Shown here piece by piece: positions 9,680-21,880 of a stretch of 64,000 nucleotides of DNA (positions are counted from its first letter, which is position 1; each line of letters starts with the position of its first letter). The DNA comes from Antedon bifida (Eukaryota > Echinodermata > Crinoidea > Comatulida > Antedonidae): positions 4,688,501 to 4,752,500 of the forward strand of contig OY727103.1 of the NCBI GenBank assembly GCA_963402885.1, written 5' to 3'. The notes below the pieces were generated by a model, which worked only from the letters and a program-made list of their open reading frames with translations, did not search any database and had not been told where the DNA came from. A program made the position numbers and the translations under genes.

Positions 9680-10880
9680 CCTAAGCGATTTTCCAGTTTT
9701 TGTTTTTAGTTTTTTTTCAGTGTTAAGAAAGCAGGTGAACAAAAATATATTACAAAAATTCGGTTCATTTTTTAATCCAAAAAAATAAAGTGCGCATGAT
9801 CAGACATTACAGAACAACCAAGTGCTCAATCACAACGTAACAGTTTTTCCTTCAGGTCAAAGGTTAAAAATCATCTCGTACTGATGTAGGTTGGATTATA
9901 CAATTAAATCATAAGCATTGCTTTTTTCTCCATCTTTTTGTGACAATAAAAAATTCTCGTGAAAAGTTCCCTGTGACCTTGTTTTTGTTTCTTCATTAGC
10001 TTGTAGCCCTATTGTGTGTACATTTTGTTTATTGCACCACGATCCTTATTTTTTTCTTTAGTTATTTAGCCTAGTGTAGCAGTTATTATACAAGTTAAAT
10101 CGTAAACATATACCTGTGAAGACACGACATGTAAAAGTAAATTATGGATAGTTAACCTTCCCGACTGCACTGTATACTTACTTGTTTCCGAAGCTCAGCA
10201 TTTGCTGGGTCCGGAGTCGAGGCTAGGTTATGCCTATAAGCCCCTCCTAAAAATAACATCAATTCTTGAATACGGCGCAAATTTGAGAGGGTGGTTGGAC
10301 TATGCCTGTTCGAGACCTGACTTGAATTAATTAGTTGATCTTGATATCAACTTCCCATAACAAACTCTGGGCATCGTAAGTTGCCAATCAATATACCTAT
10401 CTATGTAATTGGAGTTTAGTTTCAAAACAATTGCAATTAATTAACAACATTATCTTTATTATTGATAACGATTTTGTGAGTGACGGTGTTGTTGTTTGAA
10501 TGTTTTATTGTTTTTCATGTTGGTTTAATCCAAGTCGGAAATGTCAATCTATATGAAATAACCATACAACATTTATTAATGACATGCGTGTTATTAAGGC
10601 AATTTTCCACAGACGAAAAGCGGCAACGGTAAGCGGAAAACCGCGTAGCTTGACCCACGTAGAATCTGTATCTTTCGTGAGCGAAATCCGCCTGTCCGAT
10701 CCGCGTTGTGTGTGTGTGTGTGAATGGTAATAATGAATAACAAATTATATTCTATATTCTTATTATCTTTACCGCTCGTCTGTGTAAATTGGCATTTAAA
10801 TTCCAAAGTTTTTTTCGTTAGCTGGCTGCTGCTTATGTAGCCTATTTAAAATATTGCCTGTGAGAATCCACCCACACTAA
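9680..10880. other. Gene-free sequence with GT microsatellite
   Basis: No coding exon supported. It holds a (GT)n run at about 10706-10722. Confidence 0.5.
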
Positions 10881-11039
10881 AGCTCTGTTTACACTATCAA
10901 ACTTGTTGTGACAAAATGTGATGTGCCCATATATGGACATGATGACGTCATATCACTACCATATTTTGGCATAACACTACCGTATTTGGGCACATCACAC
11001 CTTTTTTAGTCAAACTAGTTTGATAGTGTAGACAGAGCA
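10881..11039. mobile_element. MITE family 1, full-length copy
   Basis: About 159 bp, from AGCTCTGTTTACACTATC to GATAGTGTAGACAGAGC. Terminal inverted repeats of ~22 bp are followed inward by a second inverted pair (ATGTGATGTGCCCATAT and ATTTGGGCACATCACA), so nearly the whole element can fold into one hairpin. The middle holds TGACGTCA. Non-coding and non-autonomous. Confidence 0.85.
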
Positions 11040-12170
11040 TAAGGACATGTTTCCGCTTAAAAAAAGTTTGTAAGAACATGCAATCACAAAAAATAAAGAC
11101 AAATATAAATATTAAAACAAATCAAATAATTAAACATCTGAACGAGTTTTGTATTAGCTAAATACGTAACAATTATTTTGACGTACGATAATGTTTGTAT
11201 GTCATTGTCAAAAAATAAAAATTAATCATGCTATTCTTAATTAGGCGCTAGGCCGAATTTATCTTTTTATTATTCAGTACCGTATGTAAATGTAAGAAAG
11301 ACAATCTCCTACATCCTGCAGTAGCGAAAGAAAGGCCTAAAGAAAAGTTCAGACAAGAAGTACCGTAAACTTTATACAAAACAGATCCCATGCAGGAAAA
11401 GTCTAGGCCAATGATTTCTGTCAAACTATTGAAGAGACCACTGAGTCTAGGCCTATAAGATGATGTAAAATCTGTCTTCAGAAAAACTATTAACAGAAGG
11501 TCTAATCAATGCGCAATATTTTTGAATGACCATGTTGCTAGCCGTAACAAAGAATACAATGATTTTAACAAGTCGAGAGGCCACTTTGCACTAATTGACC
11601 GCGTGCTGGTATTGTGTTTGGCGTAGAAGACATTTCCAGCCAAATGGTACAACTTATGTCCAAATAATGTCATTAAGTAGGAATGTGTTTATTTATACTT
11701 GTTTGGTGACAATATTCTTGATGAGTTGGTCTATATGCTTGGTCGGTAGTGAGAAAAAGTAGTATGACTATAAAACACTGTGTATACTAGTACAGCCTCA
11801 AATAATGGGGGTTACGAATGAAAATGTTAGTTCTACTAGATTTAGATTCAACATCATTACATAAAAATAAAAATCGAAATTTTCATTTTTAAGAGAATTT
11901 AATAACGAATTTATAACAATTAAACCTAATAGTATGCCTACATTTTGTTAGTATCCGAAAAAAATACGTACTTATCTTAATGCAAAGATTTCGGAATAAA
12001 ATATATATTTTTAACATAATATCATGCCCTATATCATTGAGCTAAAATGATTTAAAATTGCTACTCATACCGAATATTCTTATAGGGCAAATATTATCGC
12101 ATGTGGAGAAAAATCGCTATGGAATTAAGTAATTATAAGTACTGTAGGTTAATTATACTAAGTATTCGTT
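11040..12170. other. Gene-free sequence
   Basis: AT-rich sequence between two MITEs. Nothing coding or structured was recognised. Confidence 0.5.
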
Positions 12171-12503
12171 AAAGATGTATTGTCCCCCTGAAAAATAATT
12201 ATTTACAAATTTTTTTTTTTTGAATACGCCATTTTAATTTCACATAATAATTATCCACTTTGACCAAAAATTAGATCGAAAAAAAAATTATTTACCTAAA
12301 AAAACAGTAATTTAAAGCAAAAAATTGTCAAATTGGCTGCCAGCCAATGGACTTTTGGTTGAATTTAACTATTTATTTTGTCATTTAATAAGGGAAAACA
12401 TAATTTTTTTTCTACAAAAGTGATTAAAACTACAAAATAACCTATTCAAAGTCTGATTTAATTAATCTTCATTTTTTATGTTTTTGGGGGACAATACATC
12501 TTT
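12171..12503. mobile_element. MITE family 2, copy B (best preserved)
   Basis: 333 bp with matching ends AAAGATGTATTGTCCCCC and GGGGGACAATACATCTTT, an 18-bp perfect terminal inverted repeat. The interior aligns with the copy at 7965-8310, including TGGCTGCCAGCCAATGG. TTA overlaps the left end and TTTTA the right, compatible with a TTA or TA duplication. Confidence 0.85.
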
Positions 12504-13720
12504 TAGAAACATAAATGCGTGACGTCATATCATTTTGGCAAAATGATTGATACGTATCCTAACATTTATGAATTAAGAAACAGTTGGTTGGTACATACCA
12601 GATAAAGTAGATAATTAACAATATTGAAGAACCATCAATGGTAAAGAAATCAATCCGTTTAATTGTGTACAATTACCAACAAATTGATAATTATCTCTAT
12701 ATATACAAACACACGTCCACGATAAAGACACGCCTTTGAGCGTAATATCACCTTGAGAAAATAAAAACATAGTAGGCCTAAGATATGGATGTGCTCGGAA
12801 AGTTGTACCATCCTTCGAAATGTGTCTGATAATTGAAAACAAATTTGTCCTAGGCCGGTGAGTGTATGATGTAAGAGTGATCGAAATGATAGACTCGCCC
12901 TTTCCATTATCATTCACGGCTGAGCCCAAAGATTGTGATCAGCGTTTTGACACTTAACGGCAATATCGCATCTGTGTCACGACACGGTAAGCGGATGGGT
13001 CCTGTATTATTGGCTGTATTAGGGCCTACACTACGTTGTATTTAAATTAAGTCTACGAAGGTGATGCACCGGTTTTTTGAAATAGATTAGTCTATAAAAT
13101 AATTTGGACACATTCAGTTGAGATTGGATAGATGTGTTGCATATTTTGTTGTTCCTATCTGAATATCAGGTAAGATAGTAATCCTACGATTAGATAGTAT
13201 TTATTTTTATAGATTAATATTTGTGTTACATACTTTAATTTTCTTGTCTAGATTTGTTTACTGTTTTAATGTTAATTAAATCAAAGCCAATTTCTGCCAT
13301 TATAAGAAGTTGAAGTACTTTTACATTTTTTTGTTTGTAAATAATTAAGAATTTGTTTTCACATATTATAAGGCTATTACTTTAATCTCTTTTTATCTAA
13401 TAATGTCATAATATGTTTTTTCGGGTTAGAATGCTTACTGTTATGAATCTTGTTCTCATGTATAATTTACGATATTATTGAAAGTTTTACTTTTTGTGGA
13501 GAAATAAATACATTTTTAATTTTTACTTAATATTTATAGAAAATTAAAATATAAAAATAAGATTAAAAGTTTTATACATAAATTTAAAATAGCAATGAGA
13601 ATAATAAGACAAGCAATTAATTTTGGCAAATTATTTAATATCTTATCTTAGATTATGTCTTCATTATTATTATGCCAAATTGATTGTTTATTATGCTTAA
13701 CTATACTAACTAATTAAAAT
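12504..13720. other. Gene-free sequence
   Basis: Two overlapping minus-strand open frames near 12615-12929 have no recognisable motifs or splice context. Nothing else was seen. Confidence 0.5.
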
Positions 13721-13790
13721 AACTAACGAACTAACGTACTAACTAACTAACGAACTAACGTACTAACTAACTAACGAACTAACGTACTTA
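13721..13790. repeat. 24-bp tandem repeat, about three copies
   Basis: Three near-identical units built from ACTAACGAACTAACGTACTA, itself made of ACTA/ACGA tetramers, suggesting growth from a tetranucleotide microsatellite. Confidence 0.8.
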
Positions 13791-15353
13791 TATTAATATA
13801 ACGTTATTATAGATTTAGACGAAGATACATTTATCAATTCATGATACATAATTATCATTGTATTTTGATATACAAGTTATCTGTATCGTTGTTGTTCACA
13901 TGTGTGTGCAATTCAGTTTAGATGTTTTACCAAATTAGGCCTACCGGTACTCTTCTAAATACATTAATGGGTTGGATGTGTTTTTCAATTTGTTTTTATT
14001 TAAAAAAAAAATGTTATTTCATAGTATCAAAAACAAAACACAGGACCGACGCAGCGGTAACACACACACACACAAAACAACGCTAAAACAAATAAAATAA
14101 ACTAAAAAGATTCTGCAATAAACAATTCAACTACCATCTTAGTACATTGTTCCTAAAGATTTAAACATACAGTATATCTTACTTCTTAAAGAATTTTAAG
14201 AATTTAAAGTTATTAACTTAGCGATTTTCACTTTAAATCCAAAACAAATTGATTAGAAAATAAATGTCTTCTATATCTCTTTGTATTTCAATAAGACAAT
14301 TTGTTTAATATATTCAGGTTTTTATCATTTTTTCTCAAACATATTTTCCAATGTAAACAGTAGCTTAAAGATGTAAACAAATGGCTACATTTGGTTTATA
14401 AGGGTATGATAATACCTAGGCTACCTATGAAGTGTTTCGTAGGCCTACATAAAGTCCACAACCGAAGGGATAGCCGTTACTCACAACAGGCCCAAGTTCA
14501 ACACAATTTAGTTTTGGCTTTAAACTAAATGACTACCTGGCCAAAATGTTAATAGTATAAGTGCCTAGTATTAAAACTGTATATCATAACCATAATGTCT
14601 ATTACTGTTATTGATGATGATTCAACACATAGGCCTATTTAGTACCAGAGTATTGAGGCTAGCGTGTAACGAGAAAATCACCATTGTTACGATTCTTGGT
14701 CAGTTTTCTTTGGCCGTAAATCAAAATAAAAAACAAACCCTAGACAAATATTTTTTATTTAATATAATAGAGATTAGTATGACGTTTGATCAAATATAAA
14801 ATTTCCATCTAGTAGTCGAGTTCTATATAAAAAATTCGTTTAATTTGTTTAATATTTAACTTACCGCTGTGGTTCCTCTACAAAAGTAAATTAGAACCGT
14901 TTCGTTCGCAGGGGTTGATTTGTGTTCGTGGATTGGTTCATGACCGTCGACTACGAATCCATTAAACCAAAGTTGTACAAAATAAGTTTGAAAAATGATT
15001 TTGAAAAAGTTCAAATTCGTTACCTTGGTTTTAATTATAATCCAAACTTTGACCAAAACTTTGATTTAAAATATTTAATGACTTGTCGAGAGTATTTATA
15101 TCTTTAAATTTTAATTCATTATATATGTATCATCTTCTTTTAAAATAATTTATTCCTGTTTTTTTTGGTTGTTATTGATAAAATAAATTCTTATTACCTT
15201 GTTTTTTTAAGGGTCTCGGCCTTAAAGCTTCACTTATTTTGAGTTCCTTTTCCATAACTTTTTGATGACATATTTGTACATATCCTTAGTTTATGGAATA
15301 GATTGATTTTGATTGATTGATGATTGATGGATAGAGAGATAGAGGATTTGGAA
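13791..15353. other. Gene-free sequence with AC microsatellite
   Basis: Holds (AC)n at about 14060-14074 and GATT-rich simple sequence at 15301-15330. Short open frames around 14611-15107 lack supporting features. Confidence 0.45.
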
Positions 15354-15370
15354 GGGGGGGGGGGGGGGGG
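15354..15370 (+). repeat. 17-base poly(G) tract
   Basis: Uninterrupted run of 17 G in otherwise AT-rich sequence; length likely variable between individuals and hard to sequence exactly. Confidence 0.9.
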
Positions 15371-16170
15371 CTGGGAGTGAGAGACCAACATGACATTTGG
15401 TGGATCCAGAGCTAATTAGACTAATATTCTGAAGGAAACAATTTCCAGGTTGATTTTTTAACAGAAACAAACTAAAAGCGGGATTTGATTAAAAAAAAAA
15501 ACAAGTCTTTAATTAAAACGTTGACATTAAACTAAGACATGTCTGAATAAACGTACATTTTTTAACAGAAGACAATAGACAGTTTGTTAGATTAAAAGAA
15601 TACTTTAAAGTCTATTGTATTATAAACTATTTTATACAATCTAACGGACACGAGAACAAATCGTCGCTTGAATCACTAGACATAAAGTTTGAAGAAAACG
15701 TTTTTAAGAACAGACACGAAAACAAAACTTCAACAATTGAGACATGTTCGAAGAAATTGTTTTTGACAGTACAAAATGCTTTTAGGAGGGTCTCAATACA
15801 AATTAAAAGAAGTCTACTGCTTTCAAAAACAAAATTTGAGAATTATAAATGGTTGATCTTTTTTGAGATTCTAAGACTAGTTTCAATAAACAAAGATGAG
15901 CAAGATGATGCGATCATGGCGGACTATGTATTAAACCTGCTGTGTTTGAACACCAAAACCCAAAACCATGTCAAACTATGGTCATTCGATACAGCATTCA
16001 ATTATCTCTCGGCCAATACATACAAATGGTTTAGAAAAGAGGCGAACGGTCAAGTTATGAAAGGCAATCACAAGAAGTGCTGAGTCACTGAAATTTGGTA
16101 TGGAAAACGGGTGTATTTATAGTAGTAGTATATATATAAGTAGGTTAAGAACGATGAGTTCATTTGGATT
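15371..16170. other. Gene-free sequence with a 108-codon open frame
   Basis: The open frame at 15757-16083 begins at a non-ATG codon and has its first in-frame ATG well inside. The peptide has no recognisable domain. In DNA this AT-rich, roughly one such frame is expected by chance in a window this size, so I do not call a gene. Confidence 0.4.
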
Positions 16171-16365
16171 AAAGATTTATTGTTTCCCTGAAAAATTTTC
16201 TTTTTTTCTTTTAATATGCCATTTTAATGTCACATAATATTTATCCACTTTGAACAAAAATTAAATTGAAAACAAATATATATTTACCTGAAAAAACTGT
16301 AATTTAAAGTAAAAAAATAGTCAAATTGGCTGCCAGCCGATGTGTTTTTGGTTTAATTTGACCAA
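16171..16365. mobile_element. MITE family 2, truncated copy C
   Basis: Starts AAAGATTTATTGTTTCCCTG and follows the first ~195 bp of copies A and B, through TCAAATTGGCTGCCAGCC, then breaks off; the right end is missing. Confidence 0.75.
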
Positions 16366-16435
16366 TTTTTTGAAAAAAAAACAAACCAGGGAGAGTGAGA
16401 GAGACAAACTGAACAAACAAAATGTTTTGTTTTTC

Positions 16436-16853
16436 ATGTTACAACATAACGTGTATGAAATATGTATAACCACCATGTCTTAATGTTACAACATAACATG
16501 TATGAAATATGTATAACCACCATGTCTTAATGTTACAACATAACATGTATGAAGTATGTATAACCACCATGTCTTCATGTTACAACATAACATGTATGAA
16601 GTATGTATAACCACCATGTCTTAATGTTACAACATAACATGTATGAAGGATGTATAACCACCATGTTTTAATGTTACAACATAACATGTATGAAGGATGT
16701 ATAACCACCATGTCTTAATGTTACAACATAACATGTATGAAGTATGTATAACCACCATGTCTTAATGTTACAACATAACATGTATGACGTATGTATAACC
16801 ACCATGTCTTAATGTTACAACATAACGTGTATGAAGTATGTATAACCACCATG
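16436..16853. repeat. 47-bp minisatellite, nine copies
   Basis: Nine tandem units with a few substitutions. Each contains ATGTTACAACATAACATG, a small inverted repeat (7-bp arms CATGTTA/TAACATG in some units), and ATAACCACCATGTCTTA. Units differ at a few positions (aaatat, aagtat, aaggat, acgtat), useful as variant markers. The unit is not a multiple of three and has stops. Confidence 0.9.
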
Positions 16854-17207
16854 GACATTATTTAGAATTATTCTTTCTGATACTGTAAAATCAGACTTGA
16901 GAGAGGGCATTAAATTAAATTTATTTAGGAAAAACTATAAAAGTACTGCTTATTATTGGTGCAGTGTATCACCAAAATAAGGAAGGAATGTCGCCCTCAA
17001 CCCAGAAGTCAATTTTACGCTTAAATAACTATTTTTATAAACTCCACAAACATGAATTCAATGTTCAAAATTCCTCAAAATGTATACAACCTCATAACCA
17101 TAACCTCACTGTTTTGTTGTTGAATTATGATTAATTATTGATTTAATAACTAGAGGCTACACTTCTAGACATGGTTTTTAAAAATATCGATATCGATAAT
17201 GATAGAC

Positions 17208-17360
17208 AAATGTGATGTGCCCATAATATGAACATGATGTCATAGCACTACCATATTTGGGCATATCAATACCATATTTGGGCATATCAAGACCATATTT
17301 GGGCATATCAATACCATATTTGGGCATATCAATACCATATTTGGTGCGCATATCAATACT
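17208..17360. mobile_element. MITE family 1, end-less copy with internal tandem expansion
   Basis: Carries the family 1 interior (ATGTGATGTGCCCATA, then GATGTCATAGCACTACC) but lacks both terminal repeats. The internal unit ACCATATTTGGGCATATCA, normally present about twice, is repeated five times. Confidence 0.7.
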
Positions 17361-17492
17361 ACTAGACTACACTGTGTTACATAATAACCACATCTGCTTT
17401 AAAAGTGCATGAGGTTAATAACCTTAGGTCAATTTGCACGCAGACAGCCACGTGTATCTCGCATCGGGCCTATAACAATGTGTTGGATGTGA

Positions 17493-17647
17493 CAACACTA
17501 TCAAACTTTGTGTGACAAAAAAATGTGATTTGCCCATATATGGACATTATGATGTCATATCAATACCACATTTGGGCATTTCACTACCATATTTGGGCAC
17601 ATCACACCTTTCATTTCTCAAACTAGTTTGATAGTGTAGACAGAGCT
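17493..17647. mobile_element. MITE family 1 copy
   Basis: Left end degraded (CAACACTATCAAACTT), interior with GTGATTTGCCCATATATGG and two ACCATATTTGGGC units, right end intact (TTTGATAGTGTAGACAGAGC). Confidence 0.8.
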
Positions 17648-19456
17648 TTAGATTGGATTTTAAAAATGTGACGTATTAGATAGAGAGGCCCATATGGAAA
17701 ACAGGCCTCCTGCATATATAAATAGACTTATACAACACATGAGCTTCATAAACAAATATTTTTTAAATGTTTTAAATCTATTTTTCTGCACTCAAATATT
17801 AATATATAATAATAATGGTAATTTGAAAGGAATTTTGTTTTATTTTCTGTGGTTAATCACCATCTTTATTTATTTAATCTTTCACAATCAATAATTACAG
17901 AATCTCTATACATTTTCAAAATTTTTCGTTATTTTCTGTTTTTGTGTCTTTTGAAAGCTATACTGGCCTATTATTTTTAATATTTTAAAATTGTTGCGAA
18001 TTTCTACAAATCTATCTATCCCCCTACTTTCAATTGTTTATGTCCTAAGGCTTTCGGTCGCGTGTACTAACAAAAATCATACACACAGGCTATCGTTACA
18101 AAAAGGAAAATAACACTCGACTAAAAGTCTGTTAGTACGTCGACAGTAAATACAGAAAATTATGCCGAAATAAAAGATATGCACGCTTGGGTTAGCTTGG
18201 TAAAATTGACTTTGTAGGCTTACAGGTCCGCCTCATTGTGACTGTAGCCCCCGAGGGCTTTATTTTGGCTCTATGTACACAAAACACACGGCATTCTTTT
18301 ATATTTTTCTGGGCTTGTAAGTTAGGATCAAAGTGCCGAAGCGCTTGCAACATGGCGGGTCGCTTTGAACAATACGAGAACAATGAATACAACTTATAGT
18401 AAATTAAATGCTGCTTAATTTAAGAAAAAATGACTGGTGTTAAACAAATCTTTTGATAGGGGTGCCGTACTCTGTTCGGCGTTGCTCCGACCTCGATGGC
18501 ACTTTTTCAGGCCTACCCGTATATTAACAAATTCAAACAATAACAGTTACTACGTAGGCCCATTGAAAATGGTAAAATAGATTTATGATATTATATCATC
18601 TAAACAAATAAATTACAACTCCACTCCCAAATCCAAAAGACTTGTAATAAGACTGTGTTTATGTAGAACATCTTGTGTATGTGATTATTTATTTTGTGAA
18701 TTGGATTGCCACCTTAAAGAAGTATAGTGAATTAAATCGCTTACGGTCATCCTTGGCAATTTGCCTAAAATATATAATTTATTAAAAAAAACCCCAAATA
18801 CTGTGATTTATTCCTACCAACTTAAGTCATTTGTGAACTTACGATAACGATATGGTCAAAAGCCTCGTCAGACAACAACCTCCTCCAACAATCGACATAG
18901 CTTAAACCATCCTAGTTGTAGATATGTTTGATATGTTTTAGGCCTAAATCAATTCTCATTTTAGGCTGTAAGTTAAACTTAACTATTGCACGCAATGTGA
19001 CCCGCAATCGTCAAATCAAATGACAGAGATTTATTCAGGTGTTATATAATCGGTATATTGGTCTGACAATAGGACTTGGGTGTATGTCCCTGAAACATAA
19101 TGAAACTGGTGTCGAAAGGCACTTGATGTGTTTAAGTTATAACTTATTGCACAAATAGATTACTAATATTAAATATTTGTAGTTTCCGTGCAGTGTTTAA
19201 TATATCGATTTCAAAGTCCACATTACACATCCCAAAGTTATAATAATCCGTATTTGTTTAGCGTTCCGATTTGTTAGATCTAAAAGGAATCAAGGTTATT
19301 TAGCCGACCGATAGAAGTATCTAATTACTGTATCTACTAATTGTGTTTATATATTCGATCGGTTGTTGATTACATGAAAATAAAATAAAAATAGTCATAT
19401 ATATGAGGACAATATTTCTATAAAACGAATATTTAACTAAATCGTCAATTAGAATT
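17648..19456. other. Gene-free sequence
   Basis: No supported coding exon. Between 18000 and 18520 the sequence is somewhat less AT-rich, with a 66-codon minus-strand open frame (18192-18392) lacking recognisable motifs. Confidence 0.45.
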
Positions 19457-19558
19457 GGAGTAGGAGATTAGCAGGAGTAGGGGATTAGCAGGAGTATGGG
19501 ATTAGCAGGAGTGGGGTGGTGAGGGGATTATCAGGAGTGGGGTGGTGGGGGGGGGGGG
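19457..19558 (+). repeat. G-rich minisatellite
   Basis: Degenerate units of GGATTAGCAGGAGTAGG, later GGAGTGGGGTGGTG, ending in 12 consecutive G at 19547-19558. The + strand has many G runs and could form G-quadruplexes. Confidence 0.8.
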
Positions 19559-19811
19559 TTTTGTTGGATTAAACATGTACGTCATGTGTATACACGATTA
19601 GATGATTACGATGTGTATACGACAAGACCATTATTTTGTTAAATTATACAGTCTGTGTCAGTGAAGTCGCATACAAACAGAATACAGATTTCTAAAATCG
19701 GTACCATATTTATTATTAAATAACTCTCTCATTTTGAAACGTTTTCCATCATTCAGACATTGCGCTTTACATGATTTTTTTTCATATTTGTTTCCTTAAA
19801 TATTTTTTTAT
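19559..19811. other. Short gene-free spacer
   Basis: Nothing recognised. Confidence 0.4.
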
Positions 19812-19981
19812 TTGGTTTATCCAGTTATCTTTTGGTTTATCCAGTTTATCTTTTGGTTTATCCAGTTACCTTTTGGTTTATCCAGTTATCTTTTGGTTTA
19901 TCCAGTTATCTTTTGGTTTATCCAGTTATCTTTTGGTTTATGCAGTTATCTTTTGGTTTATGCAGTTATCTTTTGGTTTCC
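19812..19981. repeat. 20-bp minisatellite, about eight copies
   Basis: Unit TTTATCCAGTTATCTTTTGG repeated, one copy with a one-base insertion and late copies with TGCAG for TCCAG. The unit lacks stops in some frames, which creates overlapping open frames rich in Phe, Trp and Leu; these are not genes. Confidence 0.9.
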
Positions 19982-20626
19982 TAGTGGTCTTTTTAGTTTC
20001 CTAAGTAAAGGAATAATAAAACAAGTGGTCTTATAGGTTTGTCCCTCAATCTGCCTATAGGTTTAGGCGATGAACGATACGAGATACATTAGTGCATGAA
20101 CGTCCCATCTCAAACTGTCAAATTCGTCGGTGGTGCGCAAGTGAGGATGGTAGTGAAACAGATATTGGTATTAATACTAACCTCCGAGATCTGATTCAAT
20201 AAGATTATACTATTCAGACAGTGCTATTTTTTGTTCTTTACTTTTTTCTTTTTGATTATCAAAATTGATAAACGGTGTATTTGTAGTGTTAACCGTGGGA
20301 AATACGTCGTCTATTGTCAGATTGATGACAGACAAGATACTGACGCTTCAGAGTATTGAACAAAGTGTGACATGTAACTAAACATAAGAAATACAATGTG
20401 AGGTTGTTTAGTAAATAAGATAAGGGCGGTGCACATCAAACAAATTCGACAGGTTTCAATAAACAAGATAGATTTCTCATATTACATGTTCTTATCTTAT
20501 ATCTGTACCTCACAACTGTAACAGGAAAGTATTTTAACTTAAATAATACAAGTTTTGTTATACGTTATAGTGTTTATCGTTTTAACTATCTAACTATCTT
20601 TCTGTTCATCTTCTAATTCATCCATC
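19982..20626. other. Gene-free sequence
   Basis: Nothing coding or repetitive was recognised. Confidence 0.45.
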
Positions 20627-20660
20627 AACCGTGGCGGTGCGTGTACATACCGCCACGGTT
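20627..20660. repeat. Perfect 12-bp GC-rich hairpin
   Basis: AACCGTGGCGGT (20627-20638) and ACCGCCACGGTT (20649-20660) are perfect reverse complements around a 10-base loop. It is unusually GC-rich for this window and stands at the start of a GC-rich patch reaching about 20790. Function unknown. Confidence 0.85.
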
Positions 20661-21880
20661 CACCGCCACCGCGCTCCGTCGTCTGTATCGAACTAGGCTG
20701 GTGGGGATTGATACAAGATGCAGGTATGACACGCAACGCAAGCAAGTTAAAAATAGACAACGTTGCGTCGTCTTTAGTATGGCGCGCACAAAGTTTGTAG
20801 TCTGCAACGACATGTGCTCACAAAGAACGTACTCAGTTCATTATAAACCACAACATTCTTACACAATTTACTTCTACAATAAAAATAATTACTTATATAA
20901 TTCAGAGCAGTTTTAAGTGCGATGTTCGATTTATTTTTTTTTACAACTTTTTATATCAGCATTGTGTTTGAAAAAGTACAGCAAAGTTCAGGCTATATCT
21001 ATAAGTATAATATCGTGACAACGTACGAATAGTTCAACTGACATTTCATTTTGAAACAGTGTATGGGTTTCGCCTCATCGCCTCTAACGTTAAAGGCGGT
21101 TAAATCAGAGCTTTTGAGAGGTTTTTATTTCTATTTGGTTTGGATTCACCCCACTAACTACTTTTGAAATTGGTAATAGCCTACTTATGAAAATGGTATT
21201 GTTAAGTTCTAAAATAATATACGTTAGGCTGTGCTTTTTGATGTGTCAAAGTACGGACTATTATGCTGCACCGTTATACACCCCTTTTTTAAAAAGAAAA
21301 ATATGGACTGATTGGAAAGGTTGGTTTGGATGTAGATAGATATATCATTCATTTATTCAATATTATGTAGGCCACTGGTCCAAGTACAATAATAGGAAAC
21401 AGTAATATATGCATACACCGTACCACTTATGTTACTAGCATCCCTTTATTAGCAATTTTTATTTTTAAAGTGAAGGAAAATCCGAATAGAGTCAATTTAT
21501 CACCATTCATTATAAGGCATGCTTCATGTTACTTCTAAACGGTACACTTGTATACTCATGACCACATTAGAAACAGATACTCGCTAGTTTATGCCTAAAT
21601 GTATGCGAGTTCGGAGTGACCTATGTTGCATGCCGAATTTACTAGTAGAAGAGAGGGTGCAAACTCATGTGCCTGCGGTGGTACCAAACCTATCAAGGCC
21701 TACAGGACAATCGGCAAGTAAAGGGGATTCCATTATTGTCATGCAATACTAATAGCAGATTAGTTGTGATATATTGATATTTCTACACATTGACAATAAT
21801 AACATGAACATGCACAAGTAAAAATACTTCATGTCATTTTTTGGTCAATTTTGACAAAATCAAACAAAACCAAATTGTAA
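20661..21880. other. Gene-free sequence, GC-richer at its start
   Basis: 20661-20790 is CpG-containing and has an imperfect inverted pair GACACGCAACG / CGTTGCGTCGTC. Open frames there (91 and 62 codons on opposite strands) are probably by-products. The remainder is plain AT-rich sequence. Confidence 0.4.

Noticed and set aside
15757-16083. 108-codon open frame as a possible gene
   Set aside because: No ATG at its start, no domain, no convincing splice signals; length is within chance for this composition and window size.
19771-20036. Two overlapping ~75-codon frames encoding Phe/Trp/Leu-rich repeats
   Set aside because: Produced by the 20-bp minisatellite; the peptide period (20 residues over three units) simply follows the DNA repeat.
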